Positions 40,416-47,568 of a DNA stretch of 64,000 nucleotides are shown here, piece by piece. Origin of the DNA: Desulfurivibrio sp044068625 (lineage in GTDB: Bacteria > Desulfobacterota > Desulfobulbia > Desulfobulbales > Desulfurivibrionaceae). Numbering within the stretch: the stretch's first letter is position 1; every line of letters starts with the position of its first letter. The stretch covers positions 248,001 to 312,000 of the forward strand of contig NZ_JBIPKH010000001.1 of NCBI RefSeq assembly GCF_044068625.1. Reading direction: 5' to 3'. A program made the translations under genes and the position numbers. The notes beneath the pieces were generated by a model. It had not been told where the DNA came from and ran no database searches. It saw nothing but the letters and a program-made list of their open reading frames with translations.

Positions 40416-42515
40416 CTACTGAATCACAAACGAAAAAGCCTTCACCACCTCGGCGTCAAATTTTTTGCCGCTTTCCTGTTGAATATGCTCCAGGACCTGA
40501 TCCAGCACCCAACCCTGCCGGTAGGGCCGCTCTGAAATGAGAGCGTCATAGACATCGGCCACGGCCAGAATGCGGGCCCCCAGACAGATTTCATCACCCT
40601 GCAGGGCGCCGGGGTAGCCCGAGCCGTCACAGCGCTCGTGGTGCTGGAGGACGATGCTGATGGCATCGGCAAAGGCGGTGATGGGCTCCAGGATGCGGGC
40701 GCCGATGACGGGGTGTTCCTTGATGTGGTCAAACTCCTGGCTGGAGAGGGTGCCTGGTTTGTCGAGAATGGCAAGGGGGACGCCTATTTTGCCGATATCA
40801 TGGACCAGGGCCGCCTGATGGATGGTCATGACGGCCCTGTCGTCGCAACCCATGACCTTGGCGATTTTGATGGCCAGCTCGGTGACCCGCTCCGAATGGC
40901 CGGCGGTCCAAGGTGATTTGGCGTCAACGGTGCGGGCCAGGGCCTGCAGGGTGCCCCAATTCATCTCCTCCAGGGTTTCGATGAGTCGGGCGTTTTCAAG
41001 GGCAATGGTGACTTGGTCGGCCAGCTGCCTGGCCTGGCGGCAATCATCATCGCTTAAGAGATCCTTGGTCTGGAAGGCCAGGTTGATCACGCCATGGAGT
41101 TCACCATTGGTAACCAGGGGGAGTTGGACGATGAGCCGAGCCTGATCGGCGGCCAGGCCGGCGAGATAGGCGGGCCAAGCCTCTTGGGAGGAGCGGATGA
41201 GCCGGTCTTTGCCCCGCAGCTCATCCCTGGCGTCCGGCGGGATCTCAAGGGCCTCTTCGACGGCGGCTGTTCTGTGCCGGGCGACATGGGTGTAGGAGGC
41301 GGCCAGGTTTGACTTCTTGTTTTTAAAGAGAATGATCTGACTGGCATCGCATTCGAGAAATTGGCAGAGCCGGGCCAGGGCCGTGTCGATAATCTCCTTG
41401 CTATGCAGGGAGGAGAGAATGGTCTGGTTGATATCGGCGATGGTTTCCAGGGTGTGGAACTGCTTATGCAACCGGCGGCTCATGCTGTTGAAAGAATGGG
41501 CCAGGCTTTCGAATTCGTCGCCGCTTCTGACGTCAACCTCATGACTGAAATCGCGCCGGGCAATATGGTGGGTCGCCTCCTGCAGCTTTTCCACCGGCAC
41601 CATGTAGCGGCGGATGAAAACCATGCTGAGCAGCAGCACCACCCAGAGCGACAAAAGCACCACCAAAGGAAAGATGGTCTTGAAATCATCCAGGGGGGCC
41701 AGCACGTCCGCCCGGTTTTGCCGGAGGATGACCGTCAGGTTGGGAGCATTGAACCTGCCCTTGAGATAGAGGGGCCAGAAACTGACCAGAAAGCTGCCGT
41801 CACCACTGGTCAGATACTCAAACTGGCGCCCTCCTTCGCCGCCGGCGCGGAAGGCGATCTCCTGCAGTAGCTGGGCGTCGATGGCAAAGGAGGTGACCAG
41901 GGGGACGCGCGCTTGGTCGACAATGCAGAGCTCCGTCATGGGAGGCAGGATGTTTTCGTGGCCGATGCCCCAGAGGTAGGTGGTGTTGATCCTGGCGGCC
42001 AGAAAAGAGGTGTGGGTGGTATTTCTCTCCAGGGGCACGGCCAGGAAGGCATCGGCACCGCCTTCTTCGTTGCTGAACAGCAACTGGTTTTTTTCGCCGT
42101 TGTCCTGGAAAGCCACCACCAGATCCCGGCCCTCGGCATCATTCCCCATCAGCAGATGGCTGACCGCGCCGTCCCTGACAAGATAGATGACGGCAAAACG
42201 TTGACTGAGCCGGTCGCGGAAGAACGCCTCGCCCAGGGCCAGAGAGGGCTCCGCCACAGTGGGCACCAGGCCGGCGGCCAGGAACTGCAGGTCACTTTCC
42301 ATGGAGAGCAGCCGCTCGTAAATGCTGAGGCCATGGGTCTTGGAGGATTGCTGGAGGCGATCAAGGCTCTGGCTTTTGATCTGCTGGGTGACATGGGTAA
42401 AGGTGAGGATGGTCAAGACCAGCAGGGGCAACAAGGCGCAGCCCACAAAAAGGAAGAAGATGCGGCGGGCGATCTTGCTTTTCAGGAAGGTGGCATTGGG
42501 GGGCGAAAGTTTCAT
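40416..42515 (-). CDS. Membrane-bound HD-GYP phosphodiesterase with sensor and GAF domains
   Basis: The 699-aa product has a first helix (about 18-40, IFFLFVGCALLPLLVLTILT), an extracytoplasmic Cache-like sensor domain, a second helix near 280 (LVVLLSLWVVLLLSMVF), HAMP (about 300-350), GAF (about 365-510) and HD-GYP (about 520-699). The HD-GYP part has TAGHSERVTELAIKIAK, ALVHDIGKIGVP (HD) and LQHHERCDGSGYPGALQGDE (GYP), all intact. It should degrade cyclic-di-GMP. The ATG at 42515 follows the pseudopilin stop by 9 nt. Confidence 0.93.
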   Translation of the reverse strand: MKLSPPNATFLKSKIARRIFFLFVGCALLPLLVLTILTFTHVTQQIKSQSLDRLQQSSKTHGLSIYERLLSMESDLQFLAAGLVPTVAEPSLALGEAFFRDRLSQRFAVIYLVRDGAVSHLLMGNDAEGRDLVVAFQDNGEKNQLLFSNEEGGADAFLAVPLERNTTHTSFLAARINTTYLWGIGHENILPPMTELCIVDQARVPLVTSFAIDAQLLQEIAFRAGGEGGRQFEYLTSGDGSFLVSFWPLYLKGRFNAPNLTVILRQNRADVLAPLDDFKTIFPLVVLLSLWVVLLLSMVFIRRYMVPVEKLQEATHHIARRDFSHEVDVRSGDEFESLAHSFNSMSRRLHKQFHTLETIADINQTILSSLHSKEIIDTALARLCQFLECDASQIILFKNKKSNLAASYTHVARHRTAAVEEALEIPPDARDELRGKDRLIRSSQEAWPAYLAGLAADQARLIVQLPLVTNGELHGVINLAFQTKDLLSDDDCRQARQLADQVTIALENARLIETLEEMNWGTLQALARTVDAKSPWTAGHSERVTELAIKIAKVMGCDDRAVMTIHQAALVHDIGKIGVPLAILDKPGTLSSQEFDHIKEHPVIGARILEPITAFADAISIVLQHHERCDGSGYPGALQGDEICLGARILAVADVYDALISERPYRQGWVLDQVLEHIQQESGKKFDAEVVKAFSFVIQ

Positions 42516-42524
42516 GTTCTTCCC

Positions 42525-43004
42525 TTAATAATGTGCAACGAGCCCGATATATGCGCCGTCATTGGCCCGGACGATATCATCACGGCTGGCCCTGGCGGTA
42601 AAAGGAGCCTGGCTCTTGCCGTCCTTGCCCATGCTGTAGAGATCATAGTCCTGGTTCACCGGCACCATGGCATGGTCTTTACGGAGTTTACCCAGGGGTG
42701 TGCCCGCCACCGGCCTGTACTGGTAAGGGTTGCCCCAGGGGTCGCGCATGGGACCGAGGCCAAGTTCGGCCAGGGAGTTGGGAAAGCGCTGGTTTTCCAG
42801 GTGAAAGATGGTGATCTCCCTGGACAGGATGCGGATTTCCACCTTGGCTCTGTTGATCCTCGTCCGGTCAATATAGTTGGAAAATAATGGCGTGGCAATG
42901 GCGGCCAGGGTGGCCAGGATTGCAATAACGATGATGAGTTCAACCAGGGTAAAACCCTTGCCGCCAATGACAACTTTTGGTCGGAACAGTCGGTTGAGGG
43001 GCAT
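42525..43004 (-). CDS. Type II secretion-like pseudopilin/pilin
   Basis: This encodes 159 aa from the ATG at 43004. A prepilin peptidase site (IGGKG|FTLVELIIVIAILATLAA) follows a 17-aa leader. The body has GspG-like features (SLAELGLGPMRDPWGNPYQY, DYDLYSMGKDGKSQ). The long upstream in-frame extension runs through an IS3-like remnant and is rejected. No other secretion or pilus genes are nearby, so it is an isolated pseudopilin. It forms a pair with the HD-GYP gene. The ribosome binding site at 43004 is weak, perhaps because of the upstream insertion. Confidence 0.85.
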   Translation of the reverse strand: MPLNRLFRPKVVIGGKGFTLVELIIVIAILATLAAIATPLFSNYIDRTRINRAKVEIRILSREITIFHLENQRFPNSLAELGLGPMRDPWGNPYQYRPVAGTPLGKLRKDHAMVPVNQDYDLYSMGKDGKSQAPFTARASRDDIVRANDGAYIGLVAHY

Positions 43005-43095
43005 GGGCAGATGGCGTCTTGGGGTGAAGAGATAAGGGAGGGCTGAGCGGGGCGACCACCTTCCTCCCCCAATGGTGGTTTCGCCAGCGAATGCC

Positions 43096-43188
43096 TTAAC
43101 CATCCCACTCCACCGTGAGTTGGCCGATCTTGCCATGGAGCTCCTTGAGCCGCCTTTGCTCAGTGCCACTGGCACCTTCGGCTTTGCT
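43096..43188 (-). mobile_element. Remnant of an IS3-family OrfA
   Basis: On the minus strand the frame reads SKAEGASGTEQRRLKELHGK then IGQLTVEWDG and a stop at 43096. This matches the end of IS3-type OrfA proteins (ELHAKIGQLTVExDFL). Downstream, homology may continue in another frame but is not convincing. No ends or target duplication were found, so only a fragment remains. Confidence 0.6.
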
Positions 43189-43365
43189 CGTGGGTGGCGG
43201 TCACGGCGGCTGGCCACCTTGGCACACCGCCCGAAAATTGGGGATCCCCTCTGATCTCCTTCTAGCCCTCCAGGTAAAGCCCCCCCTCACTGGCGGAATA
43301 TAGGCAACAAACTGGACCTTCAGAATATCAGACTGGCCCAGCCTTAACAATCAAAAATGAAAAGT

Positions 43366-43379
43366 CCTGAATAATCAGG
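43366..43379 (-). terminator. Possible terminator after tRNA-Leu
   Basis: A 5-bp stem (43366-43370 with 43375-43379) with a four-base loop is followed on the minus strand by ACTTTTCATTTTT. It lies about 40 nt past the tRNA 3' end. Confidence 0.45.
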
Positions 43380-43417
43380 GCGTTCTGGGCTTCAGCGCAT
43401 CACGCTGGACCATGATC

Positions 43418-43504
43418 TGGTGCCCGGAGCGAGAATCGAACTCGCACAGCCTTACGGCCGAGGGATTTTAAGTCCCTTGCGTCTACCAGTTCCGCCATCC
43501 GGGC
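43418..43504 (-). tRNA. tRNA-Leu (anticodon TAA)
   Basis: The minus-strand 87-nt sequence starts GCCCGGATGGCGGAACTGGT, has anticodon loop ACTTAAAA (TAA, decoding UUA), a class II variable arm, a T arm GAGTTCGATTCTC, and ends CTCCGGGCACCA with an encoded CCA. Acceptor stem GCCCGGA/TCCGGGC pairs fully. Confidence 0.95.
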
Positions 43505-43579
43505 CACTTTACAGGAGGACAATTGGGGCGATGTACCACAGGCAAGGGCAAAAAGCAACAAACCACGCCCCGCTCCTCA

Positions 43580-44167
43580 TTAACTTTCGCTGAATGATTG
43601 CACCTGATAGGTCTTGACCTGCAGCCGCTCATGCCGCCAGGCCTCGGCCGGCAAACCCGCCTTGAGACACAGATGTCCAAGAAAGGCAACCGGATCGGGC
43701 AACTGCTCCCAGACCTGGGGCAGAAAGGTGGCGGAAAAACCGCCCCCTTCCAGGAGAACTCCGTCCCGGCCAGGCCGCAATAGAGAGGGAAGCTCGGAGC
43801 CATCTGCGTAATCGAGGGGACGCAGAGGGGTGAGGATGCTCACCTCGATCCGCAGTTCCGTCAGTTCGGCGGCATCAAGGGGAGGGAAACGGGGGTCATG
43901 GAAGGCGGCATTCAAGGCGTTTTGCCGCACTCCCTCCAGCAGGGGTTGCTGGGGGCTCAAACTGCCGATACACCCCCGGAGCCGCCCCCTGAGCTTCAGG
44001 GTCACGAACACCCCCCGCCGCTGCCCCAGCAGCGCAGGATCACAGCCCGGCGGCAGCGGCGGCTCACCGGTGGCCAGGCCCAATCGCTCGGCGATCACCG
44101 CCCGGGCCAAAGCCAGCAAAAAAAGCCCCTCCTCCCCGCCAATCAACCCTCTACCACCATCGCCCAT
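43580..44167 (-). CDS. AMMECR1 domain protein (AmmeMemoRadiSam system protein A-like)
   Basis: This encodes 195 aa from the ATG at 44167, with GGAGGAG 8 nt upstream. An upstream ATG at 44203 falls inside the terminator of the next gene and is rejected. AMMECR1 motifs are clear: GVFVTLKLRGRLRGCIGSL, NALNAAFHDPRFPPLDAAEL, LRIEVSILTPLRPL and FSATFLPQVWEQLP. Its biochemical role is unsettled; in AmmeMemoRadiSam systems it occurs with a Memo protein and a radical SAM enzyme, but neither is adjacent here. Confidence 0.9.
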   Translation of the reverse strand: MGDGGRGLIGGEEGLFLLALARAVIAERLGLATGEPPLPPGCDPALLGQRRGVFVTLKLRGRLRGCIGSLSPQQPLLEGVRQNALNAAFHDPRFPPLDAAELTELRIEVSILTPLRPLDYADGSELPSLLRPGRDGVLLEGGGFSATFLPQVWEQLPDPVAFLGHLCLKAGLPAEAWRHERLQVKTYQVQSFSES

Positions 44168-44203
44168 CACCTCTCCTCCCGTTTTATCAAGCTTCTGAAC
44201 CAT

Positions 44204-44238
44204 AAAAAAAGCCCCTCACGCCAAGCGCGGGGGGCTTT
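44204..44238 (-). terminator. Rho-independent terminator after the HesB-like selenoprotein gene
   Basis: The 8-bp stem AAAGCCCC/GGGGCTTT (44208-44215 with 44231-44238) is followed on the minus strand by TTTTTTT. It lies about 50 nt beyond the stop at 44288. Confidence 0.85.
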
Positions 44239-44287
44239 AAAAACCAGGTTCAGGCCGTATCTTCCCGACCTGTGGCTCCGGGACTAA

Positions 44288-44626
44288 CTAGCAGCCACAG
44301 GATCCGCCAGCGGTGCTGCATGAACTGCCGCAGCCGCCGCCACCCAAGGGGTTGGCCGCGGAGATCGAGAAGCCGGAACGGGCCCCGGCATCGACGAAGT
44401 CAACCCGCACCAGCCCGCACTGCTTGCTCAGGCTGTTGTCGATGAGAAATTTAATTCCGTCCTGATCGTGGGTGGTATCGCTATCTTTTGGCTCATCCAG
44501 AGCCAATCCCAGGGAGGGACCGGCTCAGCCACCCTGCATCAGGGCCACTCGCACCGGCGAGACAATATTATTGTCGGCCAGGTACGCCTTCAATTTTTCC
44601 GCCGCCAACGGCGTTACTTCCAGCAT
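44288..44626 (-). CDS. HesB-like selenoprotein (Sec at codon 34)
   Basis: The ATG at 44626 (AAGGAG 9 nt upstream) begins LEVTPLAAEKLKAYLADNN and PVRVALMQGG, an in-frame TGA follows at 44525-44527, and the frame continues GPSLGLALDEPKDSD, LVRVDFVDAGARSGFSIS and a C-terminal GCGSSC...GSCGC cluster. Without the TGA this is an IscA/HesB-fold protein; the TGA falls where the family has the conserved Cys of the GGC(A/S)G motif. This is the known HesB-like selenoprotein family. A SECIS-like hairpin follows the UGA, and selB is in the window. The product is 112 aa including Sec. Ordinary ORF calling finds only the piece downstream of the UGA. It may bind or transfer Fe-S clusters or act in redox chemistry. 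Confidence 0.9.
44488..44526 (-). promoter_or_regulatory. Bacterial SECIS-like structure
   Basis: Downstream of the UGA a 7-bp hairpin TTGGCTC-TGGAT-GAGCCAA (44488-44506) has its apical loop starting 25 nt after the UGA, with a G at loop position 2. This fits the published bacterial SECIS model (loop 16-37 nt from UGA, G in the first two loop positions). An alternative 11-bp stem begins in the UGA itself (44500-44526: GAGCCGGTCCC with GGGATTGGCTC, two G-U pairs). The two share GGCTC and cannot form together. Confidence 0.7.
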
Positions 44627-44700
44627 GTCAGATTCTCCTTGCTACGAGGTTTATAAAAAAGATCCGAAGCCAAAGGCCTCAGTGTAATCGCTTAAGGGGA

Positions 44701-44729
44701 AGGTTAAGCAATTACGGCGAAAAAGTCAA
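44701..44729 (-). promoter_or_regulatory. Possible promoter of the selenoprotein gene
   Basis: On the minus strand TTGACT (44724-44729, 5/6), 17-nt spacer, TAACCT (44701-44706, 3/6). Confidence 0.4.
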
Positions 44730-44749
44730 GGGTAGCGATGGTTTTTGCT

Positions 44750-44778
44750 TTGACCGGCTGTGACAACCTGACTACAAT
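44750..44778 (+). promoter_or_regulatory. Promoter of the phosphofructokinase gene
   Basis: TTGACC (44750-44755, 5/6), a 17-nt spacer and TACAAT (44773-44778, 5/6) form a strong sigma70 promoter with a leader of about 55 nt. Confidence 0.65.
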
Positions 44779-44837
44779 AAGCTGAATTATCAGTGGGCCG
44801 ATAAGCGGCTGACTTGAGCTGAAAGAGGTTGGCGGCC

Positions 44838-45932
44838 ATGAGAAAGATTGTAATTTCCACCGGCGGCGGTGACGCCCCCGGTCTCAACGCGGTAATTTAC
44901 GCGGTTACCAAGTCAGCCTACCGGAAGGGCTGGGAAATTTACGGCAGTAAAAGCGGCTACCGCGGCCTGCTCGACCCCGACGAGCTGATCCGCCTTACTC
45001 CGGAGAAGGTGGAGGATATCATGCCTTTGGGCGGGACCATCCTGGGCTCCACCAACAAGGGCAACCCCTTTGCCATGCCGGTGGAAAATCTGGCCGGCGA
45101 AATCCAGACCCTGGATCTTTCCGACCGGATCATGCGCAACTTCCGCCGCCTTGGTTTCTTCTGCCATATCGCGGTGGGGGGCGACGGCAGCCTGGAGATC
45201 GCCCATCGCTTCGCGGTGGAAAAGGGGATGCCGGTGATCGGGGTGCCCAAAACCATCGATAACGACCTGGAAGCCACCCAGCGCACCTTCGGTTTCGACA
45301 CCGCCGTCTCCACCGCCACCGAAGCCTTGGACAAGCTGCACTCCACCGCCAAATCCCATGACCGGGTGATGGTGGTGGAGGTAATGGGCCGGGATTCCGG
45401 CTGGATAGCCCTCAACGCCGGGATCTCCGGCGGCGCCGACGTGATCCTGATTCCGGAGATCCCCTTTGAGGTCGAAACGGTTTGCCAGAAAATCAACGAC
45501 AACGACCTGCGGGACAAGCACTATGCCATCGTGGTGGTGGCGGAGGGGGCCAAGGCCGCCAGCATGCAAAAGGCGATCTGCAAAAGAAAGGCGGAACTTG
45601 GTCGTGACGAGGCGCTGCTGGGTGGGATCGGAGAGTGGGTCGCCGAACAGATCCGCAGCAATACTGGCAAGGATACTCGCTCCCTGACCCTGGGCCACCT
45701 CCAGCGGGGCGGCTCTCCCACCACCTTCGATCGCCTGCTGGCCCTGCGTTTCGGCGGGGCGGCGGTGAGAATGGCCGAGAAGGAGATCTTCAATCATATG
45801 GTGGCCCTGAAAACCCCGGACATGGTCCCGGTTCCCCTGGCCGACGCGATAAAACACCGTAAAAAGGTACAATTGGACAGCGACAAGCTCTTGACCGCCC
45901 GGGAGATCGGGATCTGCTTTGGGGATGCCTGA
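44838..45932 (+). CDS. pfkA: 6-phosphofructokinase (G/K type)
   Basis: This encodes 364 aa from the ATG at 44838; a TTG nine bases earlier is weaker. It carries out fructose-6-phosphate to fructose-1,6-bisphosphate. Motifs: STGGGDAPGLNAVI, GGTILGSTNKGNPF, VGGDGSLEIAHRF (residues 114-118), GVPKTIDNDLEATQRTFGFD, EVMGRDSGWIALN and LGHLQRGGSPTTFDR. GGDGS (Gly rather than Asp) points to ATP, whereas the Lys in PKTIDND (residue 138) is a residue of the pyrophosphate enzymes. This hybrid pattern occurs in the actinobacterial/deltaproteobacterial clade. Phosphoryl donor is therefore not certain. Confidence 0.95.
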   Translation: MRKIVISTGGGDAPGLNAVIYAVTKSAYRKGWEIYGSKSGYRGLLDPDELIRLTPEKVEDIMPLGGTILGSTNKGNPFAMPVENLAGEIQTLDLSDRIMRNFRRLGFFCHIAVGGDGSLEIAHRFAVEKGMPVIGVPKTIDNDLEATQRTFGFDTAVSTATEALDKLHSTAKSHDRVMVVEVMGRDSGWIALNAGISGGADVILIPEIPFEVETVCQKINDNDLRDKHYAIVVVAEGAKAASMQKAICKRKAELGRDEALLGGIGEWVAEQIRSNTGKDTRSLTLGHLQRGGSPTTFDRLLALRFGGAAVRMAEKEIFNHMVALKTPDMVPVPLADAIKHRKKVQLDSDKLLTAREIGICFGDA

Positions 45933-45959
45933 GCCGCCCGGCCCCGCCCCCGCGATCCG

Positions 45960-46250
45960 CTAGCGATAGCCCTCCCACTCACCAAGCAAGCGGCTCTCCT
46001 TGGCCGTGTTACACTCCTTGCAGCAGACCACCAGATTCCCTTTGGTGCTGCGTCCCCCCCGGGACAGAGGCACCACATGATCCATGGTCAGTTCACCGGG
46101 AGGGCATTGCCTACCGCAGTAGTGGCAACGCCCCTCAGCCAGCTTAAGCCGCCACCAGTGGGTCTTGCGCAGCTCCCGGGCCTTGTTTTTCTCCCGATGG
46201 ATTACGGCCTCATCCACTCCGTCCAGGGAGCCGTAAAAATCATCTTTCAT
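45960..46250 (-). CDS. HNH endonuclease domain protein
   Basis: The 96-aa product begins at the ATG at 46250 inside the 3' end of folC. Cys-X2-Cys pairs (CHYCGRQCPPGEL; CCKECN) bind zinc, and LTMDHVVPLSRGG with NLVVCCKECNTAK is the HNH catalytic core. Such stand-alone proteins are common in these genomes, and a restriction-like or repair role is possible. The overlap with folC suggests coupled translation. Confidence 0.88.
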   Translation of the reverse strand: MKDDFYGSLDGVDEAVIHREKNKARELRKTHWWRLKLAEGRCHYCGRQCPPGELTMDHVVPLSRGGRSTKGNLVVCCKECNTAKESRLLGEWEGYR

Positions 46251-47568
46251 CGCTTGCCACCAGTTCTCCCGCCAGTAACAGGCGGGCGGCGCCAACCAGA
46301 TAGAGGGAGCCGGCCACCACCACCAGATCCGCGGGCTCGGCCCGCTGCCTGGCCAGGGCCAGGGCTTCCGCCACGGTGGTGGCGGTCAGGGCCGAAGTCC
46401 TGGCCGCTTCGGGCAGCAACACCCGCAACGCTTCGGGGGTGGCCGAACGCTCACTTTCCGGCCTGGTCAGGATAATGATGTCGGCCAGGGGGGCGATCAG
46501 ATCCAAAGTAGCCGCCATATCCTTGTCCGCCATGCTGGCCCAGACCAGAATCAGACGATGATAGCGGAAATCCTGACCCAAGGCCGCCACCAGACTGGCC
46601 ACCCCCGCCGGATTATGGGCCCCATCCAGCAACACCCGCCAGCTGCCGCCCTCGGGCCGCGGGGGGTGTAACAACTCCAGGCGGCCGGGCCAGGCAACCC
46701 CGACCAAACCGGCCCGGATCGCCTCCTCCCCCACCGACAGGGAATCGACCAAAAGCTCAATGGTCGCCAGGGCCAAACTGAGGTTATCCCGCTGATGGGA
46801 CCCACGCAAGGCGGAGGGCAAACCGCTATAACCGCCCCGGATCCCCGCGTAGTCCCAACTCTCTTCAGCGGAGGGAGCGGAAGACGATGACCAGGAAAAA
46901 TCACGGCCCAGCAGGTACAGAGGCGCGCCCAGCCGCCGGCAATGCTCCTCCACCACCCGCCGGGAATCATCGGCGGCCACTCCGCTCACCAAGGGAACTC
47001 CCGGCTTGATTATCCCCGCCTTCTCCGCCGCCACCTCGGCCAGGGTGTTACCCAGGTAAGCCTGATGATCCATGGAGACATTGGTGATCACCCCGACCAG
47101 GGGGGTGATCACATTGGTGGCATCCAGCCTCCCTCCCATCCCCACCTCCATGATCGCCAGATCCACCTGCTCGGCGGCAAACCAAAGCAGGGCCAGGGCG
47201 GTGGTAAACTCAAAATAGGTGATCTGCTCCCCGTTGAGCACCCCATGGATGGCGGCGGCATGGCGGGCAAACTGCTCCTCGCTGATATAACCGGCCCCAA
47301 TCCGGAAACGCTCCCGAACGCAGCTGAGGTGGGGCGAGGTATAGAGCCCGACCCGATATCCGGCCCGCTCCAGCACGGCCAGCAGGGCCGAAGCGGTGGA
47401 ACCCTTGCCGTTGGTGCCGGCCACATGGACAAAGCGCATCCCGTGGTGGGGATTACCCAGCCGCCCCAGGAAGCGCTCCATGCTGTCCAGTCCCAGCTTG
47501 ATCTTGAAAAATTGCAGGCTATCCAGATAGTGCCAGGCCTGCCGGTAGTCCATAGGGTTAGCGTTCAT
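46240..47568 (-). CDS. folC: Bifunctional folylpolyglutamate/dihydrofolate synthase
   Basis: The 442-aa product has the Mur-ligase fold: FVHVAGTNGKGSTASALLAV (P-loop), GLYTSPHLSCVRERFRI, EFTTALALLWFAAEQVDLAI, EVGMGGRLDATNVI and VLLDGAHNPAGVASLVAAL. It adds glutamate to folates and possibly makes dihydrofolate. It overlaps the upstream helicase stop by 4 nt (ATGA). An in-frame ATG at 47553 is a possible alternative start. Confidence 0.95.
   Translation of the reverse strand: MNANPMDYRQAWHYLDSLQFFKIKLGLDSMERFLGRLGNPHHGMRFVHVAGTNGKGSTASALLAVLERAGYRVGLYTSPHLSCVRERFRIGAGYISEEQFARHAAAIHGVLNGEQITYFEFTTALALLWFAAEQVDLAIMEVGMGGRLDATNVITPLVGVITNVSMDHQAYLGNTLAEVAAEKAGIIKPGVPLVSGVAADDSRRVVEEHCRRLGAPLYLLGRDFSWSSSSAPSAEESWDYAGIRGGYSGLPSALRGSHQRDNLSLALATIELLVDSLSVGEEAIRAGLVGVAWPGRLELLHPPRPEGGSWRVLLDGAHNPAGVASLVAALGQDFRYHRLILVWASMADKDMAATLDLIAPLADIIILTRPESERSATPEALRVLLPEAARTSALTATTVAEALALARQRAEPADLVVVAGSLYLVGAARLLLAGELVASDER

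Noticed and set aside
44288..44506. Treating the HesB-like gene as a 72-aa ORF or a pseudogene broken by TGA
   Set aside because: Both sides of the TGA are intact in one frame, the UGA replaces the family's conserved Cys, a SECIS-like hairpin follows and selB is present.
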